Below, piece after piece: positions 49,184 to 61,600 of a stretch of 64,000 bases of DNA. The notes below the pieces were generated by a model. It worked only from the letters and a program-made list of their open reading frames with translations, searched no databases and was not told the DNA's origin. The position numbers and the translations under genes are program-made. Origin of the DNA: Apiotrichum sp. Y4204. Lineage: Eukaryota > Basidiomycota > Tremellomycetes > Trichosporonales > Trichosporonaceae. Position 1 is the first letter of the stretch, and each line of letters begins with the position of its first letter. The stretch spans positions 434,001-498,000 of the forward strand of contig JAMYHL010000013.1 of NCBI GenBank assembly GCA_025531455.1, given 5' to 3'.

Positions 49184-51040
49184 CTACTCTTCGAGGAAGA
49201 CGACACTGCACATCAGCACTCGAGCATTTCTGCGCACTGCAATCCCACTCACGTCACAGTCATGTCGTCGCGGAAGTAGCGCGCCGTCTTGCCGTGCAGC
49301 GAGAGCAACTCTCCGCGGCGCTTGCGGTCCGCGCCGCCGAGGGCGTTGCGGATGAGGTGGGTCGCCGCGTTCTCGTCGCCCTCAAACGCCCACGCGCCAG
49401 ACTTGCGCTTGCCCTGGCCTGGCAGCTCCTGCACGGGGTACGGGCGCGGCATTGTCGGCTCGACGGGGATTTCGGTCGCCAGCGTCTCTTTGCTCACGTC
49501 TGCGCGCTTCGGGTGCGCGAGGTAGCCTGCCATGAGTAGGGCGGCCTCCTCGGACGTGATCGAGTCCCACACTTGGGTCAGCGCGAGCCCCTGCCAGCTC
49601 ACTTACATCCGTCAGTGGCCATGACCACAAACCGCAGCTTCTCGTCGCCCTGGCGCAGCGAGCGGTGGGTGACTTCGGGGCGGGCAGTGACGTATGGCGG
49701 AGTAAAGTTCCACGGGCGGACAGGACGCCCCTTAGTCCCCTGCGCGCGGAAGACGTCTGCGATCGCCTCGCCCTGGAGTGTATTCCACTTGTACACCGCG
49801 TCGCCAAATGCACGCGTCGGCTGCAGGCCACCCTGCACGCGACCGTTGCGGATCACCGTGTCGGCCTCGTACGGGGGGTGCTCGGAGCGCATCCTGTGGT
49901 GAGTATTGATGGCGATTGCGGGGCCAGCTGGAGAGAACCATCCTTCAGCTGGGCTGCACACTCACCTCGCGACTTCCTTGGGGTTCTCTCCCATCTGGTC
50001 CTCGCTGAGCGTGTCGCAGCGCCACGAGCCGTCCGGGCGCTGCCAACCAGCGACGGCGCGGCAGTCGCCCGCAACAGCGACGTAGAGCCCGTCGTTCTCG
50101 ACATCAAACACCATGGACGCCGCGACGGCACCAGCCGACGCGGGTGCGGCCATCGCGACAAACTTCTCGCGCGCCTCCTCGTTCTCCAGGTTCTTGGCCA
50201 GCTCGGGGAGCATCGCGATCGGCGTCTGGCATATGTTGTCGTCGAGCTGCACATATCTGAGAATTAGCACATGCATGGCGACGTACACTCTCCCACTTAC
50301 GCGGACTGGAGCGCCTTGGTGACATTTGCGGGAGACCACGTCTTGGCAAAGGTGAGCGGGTCGACGAGGGCCGAGTACCATGTTGCGCCGGGAATGAAGC
50401 CCGCCTCGAGGGCGGCGAGGTTGACGGTGAGCGACGGGTGGAGTGTGCGCGCGAGGAGGCGCGAAGTGGCATCTCCCGCGTGTCCGTCAATGACCGAGAT
50501 CATCACGAGGTCGCGGTTCTGCTCCTCTTTTGCCGCCGGGCCAAACCACGCCGACCACTCGTACCATGAAGGCCGCCTCGGCTTGCGCTCGACAACATCA
50601 GCTGCCGAGCGGTCCTCGCACGGCTCGTTGGACGGGAGGTAGTTCGAGTCCCACCTCACGACGGGGTTTCCCTCGCGGTTCGGCACCGTCGTCTTCTGGT
50701 TTGCGACGAGCATGCTCTCGAGCACTGGCTCAGGCTTGCGCTTGAACGTCTCGTCGTGCCGGCGCGACCCCGACCCGATAGTGACCGTAAACTCGGGCTC
50801 CGGAGCATATGCCGGAATCGAGTCCCTTTCATAGTACCACACCGCGAGTGAAGCCGTTAGGAGCAGACCGGCGACGATCGCGTTGCGCTTCGCGGCCGCC
50901 TGCGGTGTCGCGCCGCCCGTCGGGTCCTGTCCCGTCGCGTAGCCCCGAGCCTGCACCGGGAGGCGGTGGGGTACTGGCATGGACGCCCGCAGCGGGCGGG
51001 CATGGCGCGCACAGCGCAGTGGTGTGCGCAGGAGGGACAT
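49184..51040 (-). CDS. PTC5: mitochondrial PP2C phosphatase, pyruvate dehydrogenase phosphatase type
   Basis: Exons 50301-51040, 49966-50256, 49607-49893, 49253-49571 and 49184-49205 (introns 44, 72, 35 and 47 nt) give 552 residues. The N-terminus MSLLRTPLRCARHARPLR is Arg-rich and non-acidic like a mitochondrial presequence, followed by a membrane segment (NAIVAGLLLTASLAVWYY). The PP2C core shows VISVIDGHAGDATS, MVFDVENDGLYVAVAGDCRA, the QPTRAFGDAVYKW motif, VMATDGLWD (joined across an intron) and DDMTVTVVFLEE at the end. This layout matches Ptc5/PDP1, which dephosphorylates and activates the pyruvate dehydrogenase complex in mitochondria. It shares a 254-nt divergent promoter with ICE2. Assignment to PTC5 rather than another mitochondrial PP2C rests on the motif pattern and is not tested by alignment. 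Confidence 0.85.
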
Positions 51041-51294
51041 GGTGGGTGGTGGAGTGGAGAGTGGGATATGAAGAAAATGCAGGAAATGGAGGAGTGGAAT
51101 GGACACAAACAAATCGCGAGAGCCTAGATTGGTGGGGACACACACGAAACGACGACACGAAATCGCTTGTAGCTTGCTCCACTCCACCGCGACAACCGCG
51201 CCGGGCCATCAGGTGGTTTTCCCGAACCAACAACAAACTCGACATTGCAACATCTACATACATCTCCATCTCCTCCCCACCTCCCTCCCCCGCC
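51041..51294. promoter_or_regulatory. 254-nt bidirectional promoter (PP2C and ICE2)
   Basis: The only DNA between two divergent start codons. CT-rich runs lead into each start (for example CTCCCCACCTCCCTCCCC before the ICE2 ATG). No specific operator is recognisable. Confidence 0.6.
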
Positions 51295-52696
51295 ATGGCC
51301 GTCGCCGACCTCCTCAGCACCGTAGGGGGCATGGGGACGTTTACGTCCGTCTTCTTCTCGCTCCCCATGGCGCTGGACCTGCTCGGTAAGTGTCTAACCA
51401 GTCTGGCCCATGACGGTGACAACCCTTCGGCCCGCAAACCCGAACTCTACTCTAACCCCAGGCGCGCCTTCATTCCTCCTCCTCTCGCTCCTCTTCGCGC
51501 TGCACCACTTTGTGTACTCGACTTTGCGGTTACTGTGCAAGAACACGCTCGTCGCGCCGCTCATCTCGGTGCTCGCGATCCTCTCGCCCGCCATCTCGGC
51601 AGGTTGCGTCCTCACAACACTCTACTACTACCTGTACCCGCCCGGCCCAAACTCGACGTTTGGGCATGTACTCGTCAATGTCCTGCCATACCTGTACGCG
51701 TCGACGCTGCGCTGGGTCTCCCCGCTGTTTACTCTTATTGAGGGTGTCTCGACACTACTTGTCATCCAGGTGCTGGGGCGCGCGGGCAAGGGCTGGGCAG
51801 ACGATGACGAGAAGGAGGAGGGCTTTGAGTGGCGCGCCCTCGTCGGCCTCGTCTTTGCGTCCCTCGTCTACTGCGCGGGAATATACCTTGTCGTGTGGAG
51901 CTTTCCCTCCGACCCCATCCCTGCGTTCCTCCTCGGTGCAGCGCTCACCGCGACCCTGTTCCTCTCGGGCATCGGCTTCTCCCTACGCCGCACCAACGTC
52001 CTCGAAACAAGCCTCGTCCTCTTTTACATTGCCTACTCGGCATGGCTCTCGGGCGCGGAGAGCGCGATAAAGTGAGATTAGATAATGTTACTCCGCTGAC
52101 GCCAGGCCTCGGCAGTACGGCACCGGGTGGCTGAGTAAGGAATGGGCCATACCAAAGGCCATCTCCGCAACGTCGGTCCAGGCGCTTGCGCAGTACGCGT
52201 TCTCCAAGGCATTCGACTCGGTCTGGGACATTGCAAAGCAGCTGCCGCCGCACCTCCTGCTCTCGCTCATCTACCGGGTTGTGGTGCTCCACTTTGCGAC
52301 CCGCATCATCCCCATGATCCGCAAGGCCAGTCTCGGGTACGACGGCGAGCCGGCGCCGAGCTTCTGGGACGGCAAGAGTCTCGGAGAAGAGCCAACGGTA
52401 AGCTAGGTAAGGAGTGGCCAGAGCTGACAGCAGAACATGCGCATCACCACCGTGTTCCTCTCGTACCGCCGAGCTATCCTCATCGCCGTGTACACCCACT
52501 TGTTGTGTAAGTGCGAGTGCCTGCTTGATGCCCCTCGAAGCAGTCCAGTTCCACTGACACCCCAGACCTCGACGCAGGGTCCCAGTCGTGGTGGCGGTGG
52601 GTCAACATGGCGCTCTTCCTTGCCGTGTGGTCGCTCGAGCTGCTGCTCGACGCCGACGACGACTCGGAGAGCGTCTCCCGCTGGAAAGTAGAATAG
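51295..52696 (+). CDS. ICE2: Ice2-family ER membrane protein
   Basis: Exons 51295-51385, 51462-52071, 52106-52397, 52434-52506 and 52566-52696 (introns 76, 34, 36 and 59 nt) give 398 residues. It is a polytopic membrane protein with some eight hydrophobic stretches. Typical Ice2 features are the N-terminal FTSVFFSLPMALDLLGAP, the next segments FVYSTLRLLCKNTL and LAILSPAISAGCVL, a conserved WVSPLFTLIEGVSTLLVIQ, and a C-terminal KEEP-like loop before RITTVFLSYRRAILIAVYTH. Ice2 proteins act in cortical ER inheritance, ER shape and lipid flow between lipid droplets and ER in fungi. The frame matches at every junction. It ends in an acidic then basic tail (DADDDSESVSRWKVE). DUS1 converges on it with 99 nt between stops. 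Confidence 0.9.
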
Positions 52697-52795
52697 AATA
52701 CATGCATGGGTCTAGGCGTCTATCCAGTGTAGGAGCTGTAGGTAGCTGTGTCAATGGCATCAATCTCAATCTCCCTCTCAATCCCAATCGTCAAG

Positions 52796-54639
52796 TCATG
52801 CCGCGAGCGCGGCCTCGGGCGTCTTCTCAACGTTCTTGTGCGCCTTGCTCTTGTGCGAGTTCTGCGCCTCCTCCTCGTCGACCGGCTTCTTCTTCCCGTG
52901 GTGGTACTTGTTCTTCGGCCGGTCCTCCCCGCCAGGCGGCGACGGGTTCCGCTTGCGCTTCGGGTTTTTGATCTCGCGCAGGCGTTTGGCCTCGGCGCGC
53001 ATCTGGTACTTGTCCTGCCTGCGCTGAATGCGCGCGAGGTGCTTGGCCTCGTGCGCGTCGCATCCCTGTCCGACAAGCCCGCCAGATGCCGCGAGCTTGG
53101 CCGCTTCGGCGGGGTCCATACCGCCCTCGATTGCGCGCTTCTCGCGGCAGTGCACGAGACACGCGCGTGTCGGGCAGCGAGTGGCTGCTGTTCCCGGGCA
53201 ATCGGTGCCGGTGCAGCTCTCGTCGAGACCGCCAAGCACCGCGTTCGTGCTGAGTGAGCCAACGGGGGAGCCCGCGCGTGACGGGTCAGCAGTGGCGGGA
53301 GCTGCCTCGCCCTTGTCGTTTACGCCGACCTCTGAAGAGATGGGGCGCACACGGAGGTACGGCTGCGCGACAAAGGCGGGGAGCGTGCGGAAGCCGTTGG
53401 ACTCGAGAGGCGGCGCTGCGATGCCAGGAAGAGAGTGGCCGAGCTCCTCGGCAATCATGTTCAGCGCGTCGCGGTACCGGTTGGTGCGGCCGTCGGGCTG
53501 GAGGCCTGTCTTGCCGATGAGGTTGCGGAGGTCGTCGCGGTCGTCGAGGAGCGGCTTGAGGAGGCGGAACATGTGAGCTTTGATCGCGCTGCCCTGGGTG
53601 CTCGATTTGAGGCCGTCGACAATGTCAAGATAGCGGTGCGCGAGGAGGAGGACAGAGGGGTACGCCGTCGGGTGGTCGCTCGGCATGAAGATTGCGGGGT
53701 TGGAGAGGTTGCCCTCGGCGGACATGACGCCGTCGCAGCCCGTCACCTCGAGGCAGCGGTCCGCGTCCTCGCGGTACAGGATGTTGCCATTCGCAAAGAC
53801 TGGAATGTTGACGGCGGCCTTGACGGCCTTGATCTGCTCCCAGTCGGCGACGCCCGTGTGCTGGCCCTTCATTTCGCGCGTGCGCCCGTGGCACGTGAGG
53901 ATCTGCGCGCCCGCCGCCTCCATCATCTTGGCGTAGCGCACCGTCTTCTCCACGTCGGGGAACACGCGAAACTTGGCCGTCACCGGCACCTTGAGGTTTT
54001 CGTGCAGTGTCGAAATGAGCTTGTGGATGAGCTCCCAGTCGTCCTGCAGGTACGAGCCATAGTGTCCCTTCCTCGCGATGCCCTGGGGGCAGCCAAAGTT
54101 GATGTCCACCGCGTCGCACCGGTCTTCCACGCGCTTGGCTGCCTGGAGTAAAAGCTCGGGGTCGTTTCCGCAAAACTACAGTTAGAAAAGTATTTTACGG
54201 TTTCACGCACCTGGACAAACAGGGGACGGTCGCCACCGTCGATTCCCGCGAGGGGATCCGCGCTGCCTTCCTCGCCGTCAATGAGGTTGAACTGCGACTC
54301 GGAGCCCGGCGTCTTGACCGCGGCATACATCTTGGCGTGCACCATCGGCGTGTACGTGAGGTGCGCGCCGCCAAAGTGGCGGTGGATCGTCTTGCCCTGC
54401 GGGGTGGTCACGGTCGTTGACGGGCCGCCGAGGTCGACGGGCAGGGGGGCCTTGGAGAGAAGGCGCCAGGGAAGCTCACTCTGGTCGACCATAGGCGCAA
54501 CGACGTACTTTGGCGCGCCGATCGAGTGATAAAAATCGTATCCGCCCAACTTCTCGTGCTTGGGAGTGACAGGCTTGAAGCTGGACGACGGTGCAGGGGA
54601 CGGCTTGGGCGCGTCCGCCGGAGTGCCTGGGGACGACAT
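52796..54639 (-). CDS. DUS1: tRNA-dihydrouridine synthase, Dus1 type
   Basis: Exons 54211-54639 and 52796-54175, split by a 35-nt intron (CTAAC-TGTAG), give 602 residues. The FMN-dependent barrel is clear: YVVAPMVDQSELPWR, FCGNDPELLLQAAK across the intron, active-site cysteine in VDINFGCPQGIARKG, KVPVTAKFRVF, CHGRTREMKG and NIPVFANGNI. Dus1 reduces uridines 16/17 in the D loop of cytosolic tRNAs. The C-terminal extension holds a cysteine cluster of pattern C-x4-C-x7-C-x3-C-x3-C (CTGTDCPG to CLVHC), possibly zinc-binding, then a Lys-rich, probably nuclear-targeting tail (KNPKRKRN, HHGKKKP). Start at the ATG at 54639 (MSSPGTPADAPKP); the frame upstream is open but has no ATG. Confidence 0.92.
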
Positions 54640-56509
54640 GGTGAGGAATGGGACGCGGGCGGCGAACGAGGCGGCGGCGGGGGAGCGGAGAGCGAGCGCC
54701 CGGACTAGCGGGCGAAAGAGGGACACGGTGAGCGGCGCGCAACCGCTATGCGTGCGCTGTGATGTGTGTGGGCTGGGTGGTAGTGAGCTCGCTGTCGATG
54801 ATGGTGAGCACGAGAAAAAAGGAAGAAAAGATAACAAATGTGAGTTTTTTGCATCCTTTTTTCTTCCCTCCACCCACTTTTTTTTGGGTGGCGGGAATGC
54901 GCTGGCGGTGACTAACTCTGATTAGAAAGAGTAAAGTAAATGGAAGTCACGTGCATCGTCAGAAATAGGTAATAGAGTCTTTGAGATTAGGACGCGGCGC
55001 GTCGTGCGATGTGCTGCTGTCGCGTGCTCTTAGGTTGCCCACATTCGCACAATCGGGACCTTCGGGCTCGACCACAAAGATCCGGCCACCCAGCGAGGTT
55101 GCATAAAAAGTGCGATTGTCGATGAGCCATGTTTTGATGGAGGCTTGCTGAATGCTGCATGCTGCATGCTGAATGCTGAATGCTGAATGCTGAATGCGGA
55201 ATGCTGAATGGGTCTGGTACAGTATACTGGTAGTGACTGCGAGATTGCGATAAACGCACAGGCGATTCGAAAAAAACCAGTTTGGATCATGGGACTCGCC
55301 TGCCACCTGGAGACACACTGCACGTTCTCCACTGTCAACTCATGGTTCACCCGCTCCACCACAAGCACAGTCGCCAGACAACAGAGGCACCGGCCGATAA
55401 CCGATCGCACGTTGTTGAGCAGGAGAAATCCTAATCTGATAAAGGATCGGGTCCAGCGAGATGGCTCCATCGCGCCATACATGATCCGCGAGAAGAGAGG
55501 CTAGGCTACATCAAGTAGTATTGAAGTGTGCGCGATCAGGAGCGACCCAGCCGCAGTGCCGTAGGTTGGTTTTGGGTTATCCCTTGCGCTTGCCTGTGAG
55601 AGTGGAGCTCGGAGTGAACGCCGAGTGGGGTAGCTCTCCCTCACACCCACTGCCAGCTTGCAGCTTGTCAGTTGAGAACACGCAGGCCACCACCGCTGTC
55701 ATGGCGTTGTCAGGACGATCAGGGCATTACTCTCACGATATGCACGATTACTGTCCTGCCCATTTCTGTGTGAATGATCATCATTTGGCCTCTTCGCTGC
55801 AGAAGTGCAGATACTCTCACTGCCTGAAGCGGAGGGTCGTCTTCAACCTTGAACAGGTCTTTTGTTACCTGGCGACGAGATAGCTGGAGGAATAGCGCCT
55901 GCGCAGAGCAATAGAGTCCCTTTTGCCACCCCACACCGCAATAATCCCTCTTGGCCGCCACCGACGCCTCCGTCCTCGCGAGTCCGAGTCCGTCGCCGAC
56001 CTCTTCCGACCAGTCAGGTAGCTCGGAATGCATACATGCAGCCACTGGAATGCGGGGCGGACTGCGGGGGCCGCACGGCACAATTGACTCGTCGACCCAA
56101 GTCGATTCGTTTTATTAGTGAGATTTTCGAAGAAACAAAAGGGGGTTGTAAATGATTTGATTAGTCACGATTAGGTGATTTTCCGGCAGACGAGCCTTTT
56201 TCCTTTTTCCGCCACTCAAGTTTTCCGGCTCGGTCAGCATTCATTCCACCCACCCCCTCATCTAGGACTGGGACATTTGGCTTGGCTTTCCCGTATATTT
56301 CCTTCCATCACGACCACCTCGTCCTTCCTCACCATCACCCTCTTTCTCATTGTCATCATCACCAACAGCTGCATAAAAAGCGTAAACCGCAGCACCAGCG
56401 TCACATCGGCGGCAGCACATTCTCTCAAAGCAATCCCATTGCATCATCGTCAGGAGGGTACCCACTCCGCCTCTACTCAACTCCACCCTCCCTTCCTCCT
56501 CCACCCGCA
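54640..56509. other. divergent intergenic region DUS1 / DRE2
   Basis: About 1.9 kb. It contains a 7-nt tandem repeat at 55147 and a CT-rich DRE2 leader at about 56380-56509. No gene is supported. Confidence 0.5.
55147..55209. repeat. 7-nt tandem repeat, 9 copies
   Basis: Nine consecutive units of GCTGAAT with GCTGCAT and GCGGAAT variants, in noncoding DNA. Likely polymorphic in length. Confidence 0.9.
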
Positions 56510-57665
56510 ATGACCGGCTCACCTGCTACCCAGCTCGTCCTCGGCTCTCTCGAGCGCGCAGAGGACTACCAGCGTGTTCTCTCGACGCTCAAGGCGAACA
56601 ACGCCAATGTGACCGGCGAGATGGTCGACCGTATTCTGGACAATGGTGAGCTCAAACCGCAGTGGGCTGTGGATGCCTAGCCCTCCTACCACATGCCGGC
56701 TCGGAATGTTTGCTAATCTTCAGCGACCACCTTCCCCCCGCCCCCGCTCACCGTCCACCTCGTCCTTCCCCTCCCCCTCCCGGCTCCGCTGCCGCGCGCG
56801 ATTCCCCCCTCGACTACGGTGCTCATTCACACGAATGAAGCGCTCGACTCGCCACCCGTCGCCGAGCTTCAGAGCCAGCTCGCTCAGGCGGCGTACGCCG
56901 CTTCTGTCGTTGCCGCTGAGCCGGGCACACTGGCGTACATCTCCCCCTCGCAGATCAACACCCCGCCGGCTGTTGACATAACCCCCTCTCCGTTCTCGGC
57001 CCCGGCGTCCACGACTTCGAACGGCGCCTCGGTCGCGTCTACCGCCTCTGCAACCTCCGCCCCCGTTTCGCTCGCCTCGCGGCCGCTAGCGCTCAAGCGT
57101 TCGGGAAACAAGGCCGCCAAGTCGGCAATTTGGGCGATTGACTCGCCTCTGCTTGGCGACGGCGGCCGCTCCCTGCTCACGCCTGAGGACCGCGCGCGCC
57201 CCGAGTGCGTCATCCCCGACGCCAGCGGCCGTGTTGTGAAGCGCCGCCGCGCATGCAAGGACTGCACTTGTGGCCTCGCCGAGATCGAGAAGGAGGAGGA
57301 GGAGCGCTCCGCCGCGGCCGTCAAGGAGGCCCAGCGCGCGTTCTTCCTTGAGGGCGACGATGACATCCCGGCCCACATCAAGAACGCCACCGGCGGCGTC
57401 GAGGGCGTGTGGCCCGTCGAGCGCCGCGCAGAGGCAAAGAAGACGAGCTCGTGTAACTCGTGTTACCTCGGAGACGCGTTCCGCTGCGGATCGTGCCCTT
57501 ACCTTGGTGAGTCTCCGCGAGAGGTGCAAGTTGTGGCGAGCCATCTTGACCGCCATGCAATGCCACCTCCGTCTAGATTCCTTCCTCAGCTCGTACTGAC
57601 ATGCAGGCCTGCCGCCCTTCAAGCCCGGCGAGAAGGTCCAGATCTCGATCGGCGACGACCTCTAA
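56510..57665 (+). CDS. DRE2: Dre2/anamorsin, cytosolic Fe-S cluster assembly factor
   Basis: Exons 56510-56645, 56724-57506 and 57607-57665 (introns 78 and 100 nt) give 325 residues. The N-terminal region has the degenerate methyltransferase-like fold of the family ([28 protein letters not shown]). The C-terminus carries both cluster-binding motifs: C-x(n)-C-x2-C-x-C ending [13 protein letters not shown] for [2Fe-2S], and [19 protein letters not shown] for [4Fe-4S], followed by [18 protein letters not shown] after the last intron. Dre2 receives electrons from Tah18 and works early in cytosolic iron-sulfur assembly; it is essential in yeast. The start lies after a CCACCCGCA context. Confidence 0.95.
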
Positions 57666-58058
57666 GGCGAAACCGACACTTATGGGTACATCACCCCGCT
57701 ATACATCTGTTTCATGTTGTAGTATCCCAACTGACCAACTTTGTACGCGTGGCAGCGCGTCCGACCACGGTGATAAGAGGCGCGTGAGGCGCCAGAGGCG
57801 CCAATAGGACCGCGACCTGTGATCTGACAGGTACAGTCGCCGGTCGGGCATGTAACAAAAAGCCACTTGACAGTGCAGCACCGCGACCAGAAGCACGGCG
57901 CGATAGAAAGAGTCTCAATCTGGCCATGCATGCGTGTCGCGAACCTGATCCCTGTACAAACCTGACACGGCTACTGACCATTGTTCGCTCACTCGACTCC
58001 ATTGCGCCCGCCTCGCCCGCCTTCCCTCACCTCCAACACCTCCAGCACGCAGCACAGC
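57666..58058. other. intergenic between DRE2 and tRNA-Ser
   Basis: 393 nt holding the DRE2 3' end and the upstream flank of the tRNA. No gene seen. Confidence 0.6.
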
Positions 58059-58148
58059 GGCTGATTGTCCGAGTGGTTAAGGAGCTTCCCTGCTATCTAG
58101 CATAGGAAGTGGGTTATGCCCGCGTGTGTTCGAATCACATGTCAGTCG
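58059..58148 (+). tRNA. tRNA-Ser (GCU) with 8-nt intron
   Basis: The acceptor GGCTGAT pairs with GTCAGTC (G-U pairs allowed), and the discriminator is G as expected for serine. Anticodon stem CTTCC/GGAAG; the loop reads CTGCTA then an 8-nt intron then A, giving anticodon GCT. A long variable arm (TGGGTTATGCCCGC) marks a class II tRNA. The T arm is GTGTG-TTCGAAT-CACAT. A T-run at 58166-58170 fits Pol III termination. Confidence 0.93.
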
Positions 58149-58625
58149 GGAGGAGCGTGTTCCTCTTTTTAATGCGGGGGTGGGAGCCAGCTCGATGCGA
58201 GAAAAACGAAGTACGAAGGAAAGGGGTGGGTGAACGCGATGGGGACTAGAACGACGGTGGAGGGGGTTAGGAAAGGCTTGGGGATCTCGGGAGACTCAAG
58301 TCAGACAGAGCAGTTGCCTCGCCTCGTTGCACAGCTCGATAAGGAACATATTCTGCATCATCAGGAGCGTTAACGTCTACTACGCAGGCAGGATGGGGTA
58401 CTTCTGAGTCATCGTGTATGTGGGGGTGGGAAGTTTCGGGGCCCCGTTTTGAGAAAGAAGCTATGAATAAAAACGGAGGGAATATCAATAAGAGTAGGAA
58501 GTTGAAAAATCAAGGAGAATATAAACTACCAATACCATGATCGAGGTCGTAGCGGGTAGTCGGGTCGTGTGCGGGCGTTTGCAGGCATCGGGCATTAATA
58601 CAGGCTAGAATTAGAAGAAGCCGTT
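58149..58625. other. intergenic between tRNA-Ser and tricalbin 3' end
   Basis: About 480 nt. It holds the Pol III terminator near 58166 and the probable tricalbin 3' UTR. The minus frame 58267-58488 has no support. Confidence 0.5.
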
Positions 58626-61600
58626 TTAGTTCTTCGTCATCGAAAACTTGCTGCGCGGGGTGCCGTCCTGGTTGACAATGGCGCTCCGCGACGAGACCGA
58701 GGGGGTGCGGCTGCGGCTGCGGACGAGACCGACCTTGCCCTGCACACCAGCGGCCCAGTCAAGACGGAGCTTGACGACGCCGCCTTCCTGGAGCTCGACA
58801 AAGCAGTCGGTTGTCGGAATCGCAGGCTGAAGATGGCGCCAAATGTCGACAGTGGTCTCGCCGAGGTCGACATCACGGCCAAACGAGTGCTTGTCATAGA
58901 CATTGAGAGTAAACTCCTTAGTCCCGGGCTGGAGGTTGAACGCGAAGGACTCGTTCCACTCGCACGATTCACCCTTGCCGTGGTCCGTCTTGTGGCTGCG
59001 GTTGCCGACCTTGAGCAAGACGTACGGCTTCAAGTCCTTGGCGCCGTGTGAGTCGGCAGTCGGCTTGAGATCCGCAACGCTGATGACCGTAATGGTCAGT
59101 GTTCCCGGCTCGGTCGGAGCAATACCAGTCTGTCCTTCGGGAAGGTTGGTGGGCCGGACAACAGCAGCACCACCTTCAACAGGAGCAAGCTCCTCAACAA
59201 GCTCCGTGGGAGCGGAGACCTGGATGCCAGGACCGACAACACTGGCGCGGTCACTGGGGACCTGGTAGCCAGCCTCCGCCGGGGTAACGCCGCCGGCGAT
59301 GCTGCCGGTGCCGATTGACGACGAGCGGTCCTTTTTCCTGAAAAGACGGGTGGGCGCAGTGATGACGTTTCCGACGCCGGAGACGACAGCGCCGCCACCG
59401 TGAATGACACCCTTGCCAACAGCAACGGGAGCACCAAGGGCAGCACCTCCAATGTTGGTCACAGTGCGACCAGCAGCCGAGAAGGTACTGGTCTTGTTGC
59501 GGTGGCGAGCGATGATCTCGGGAGAGAAGAGGACGTTGACCTGAAGGGTACCATGAGGCTTGCCCTCGAGGACGACTGGGAGGTCGAGAGACTGCATCTG
59601 GAAGGGCTCCAGAGCGGCGAGATCAATGAGACCCTCTCCAAGTTCATCGGCGGTTCCAACAGTGTTCCAGTCCATGACCTCGTACTTGAACTTGGCTGCG
59701 ACACGCGAAGGGATCGCGACGTCAAACGTCTCGTTCCACACGGGGTTGAGTGTCTTCTTCTTAGTCTCCGACTTGAACACCTTGGCGTTGTTGAGGTAGA
59801 AGGTGACGTTGGGGTCCGACTTGCCACCACGGTCAAGTGCCTTGAGGCCCTTGGCACCGAGAGCGGTGACACGGAGGATACCCTGGTTGTTTATCGTCTC
59901 GCGCGGCTCAAGCTTAATATCGATGGGGATGTAGCGGGACGACATCTTGACGTAGCTGCGGTTGCCGCCGTCGGGCGACAGGAGAGTGAAGGTGGCCTCC
60001 TTGCGAAGGGTGGCTTCGAGGAACTCGGCGGTGCCCATCTTGCACTCGGCAACAATGTCCTCGTCGCCATCGTCCGAAGCGTTGATGCGAAGCCAGATGC
60101 GGCCAAAGTCGAGCTCACGAACAAAGCCCTCACCAACTTGGTCCCAACGGGCGTGGGTGCTGCGGGCGCGCTCCGAGACGTAAGCAGGCCAGTAGCCGTC
60201 GTCGAAGAGAACCTCGAGGGAACCCTTGCGAGCCAGCTGGCCTTCAATCACCTGGAAGACGAGGACACCGGACTGAGTGTTGAGCAGCTGCGCGTCGGTC
60301 ATGACGACGCCGGTCTCGGGGTTCTCGGTCAGAGTCTCCTCGCCGCTCTTCTCGTCGCCATTCTGGCCGTCTGTGGCAGGGGGAGTATCCTTGGCGGGAA
60401 CTGCGGGTGGCGTTACGGTCTTGTCTCCGTCCTTCGCAACCGCGGCGGTGGCGGCGGCAGCAGACTCGGCAGTAGCAGTGGGAGTGGGTGTAGAACCTGT
60501 GCTGGTGGGGGCGACAGAAGCGCCGGCCCCGTTGGCACGGGCAGCACCGTTGGCGGCACCGTTGGCGGCACCGTTGGCTGCGCCATTGGTCTTCTGGGCC
60601 TCCTTGACGGCGGCAGCGGCGACATCATTCTTGGGTGCATCAAACGAGACGCCACCACGCAGCGACATGGCAGGCTTAAAGTCGACGTCGTAGTGAAGGG
60701 TGCCCTTGTACTGGTTGTTGCTCAGGCGGATACGGTCGGCGCGGACCTGGGTGCCCTTGCTGGCGTAAGGCCACTCGGTGTTGGAGACGTCGGCAACGGC
60801 GCAGTCCGCAACGTCAAGAGTAACCATACCCAGGGAGCGGTCCTTGCCGATGTTCTCATAGTCCATGAGCTCAAACGCGACACGCTCGCGCAGGTTGTGA
60901 ACAGGAACGTAGACAATCTGGTCCCACACCGGGTTGAGGTTGTTGTTCTGAACCTCGGTACGGGCAAGAGTGCGGTTGTTGATCTGGACACGAACGTAAG
61001 GGTCGGACTTGCCGCCGAGCTCAACATTCTTGACATCGACGGCGTTCTTGATGAGCACACGGAGGATACCGATAGGCGGGTGGTACGAGGCGGCGCCGTC
61101 AAGAGCACCGGGCATGGAGACGGGCTTAAAGGTAGCGTTCAGACGGATCTTAGCTCCGCGAGTGCCCTGCAGAGGGAACCAGTCGTCGCCCTTCTCCTTG
61201 GCGGCCAGAATGTCCGAAAGACGAACGGTAACGCGGCCGAGAGACTTGGCCTTGTCCTGAACGTAGATGGTGACAACAGAAGCATCCTTGTCCGCGACGA
61301 TAAACTCGGTGCTGGCGTTCCAACCAGGCGAGTTGCTCTTCTTGACAGGCTCGGTAACGTGGCAGGGCTGCTTGCTGCTGCCGAGGTAGACCTTGGCAAC
61401 GGCGTTGGTCTCCTTTGCGGGCGCGTCAAGGTCCTTGGCCTCGTGGATCTGAAGACGGACGATACCGGTGGGAATTTCGGGAAGGGGTTCGAGAGTTCCA
61501 TCGGGTTTCTTCTCGGCCTGAATCGTGGGGTAGTAGGACATGTCGTAGCGAAGCTCACCACGCTCCTTGCCGCCACCGAGGATCTTGGCAACCATACCCT

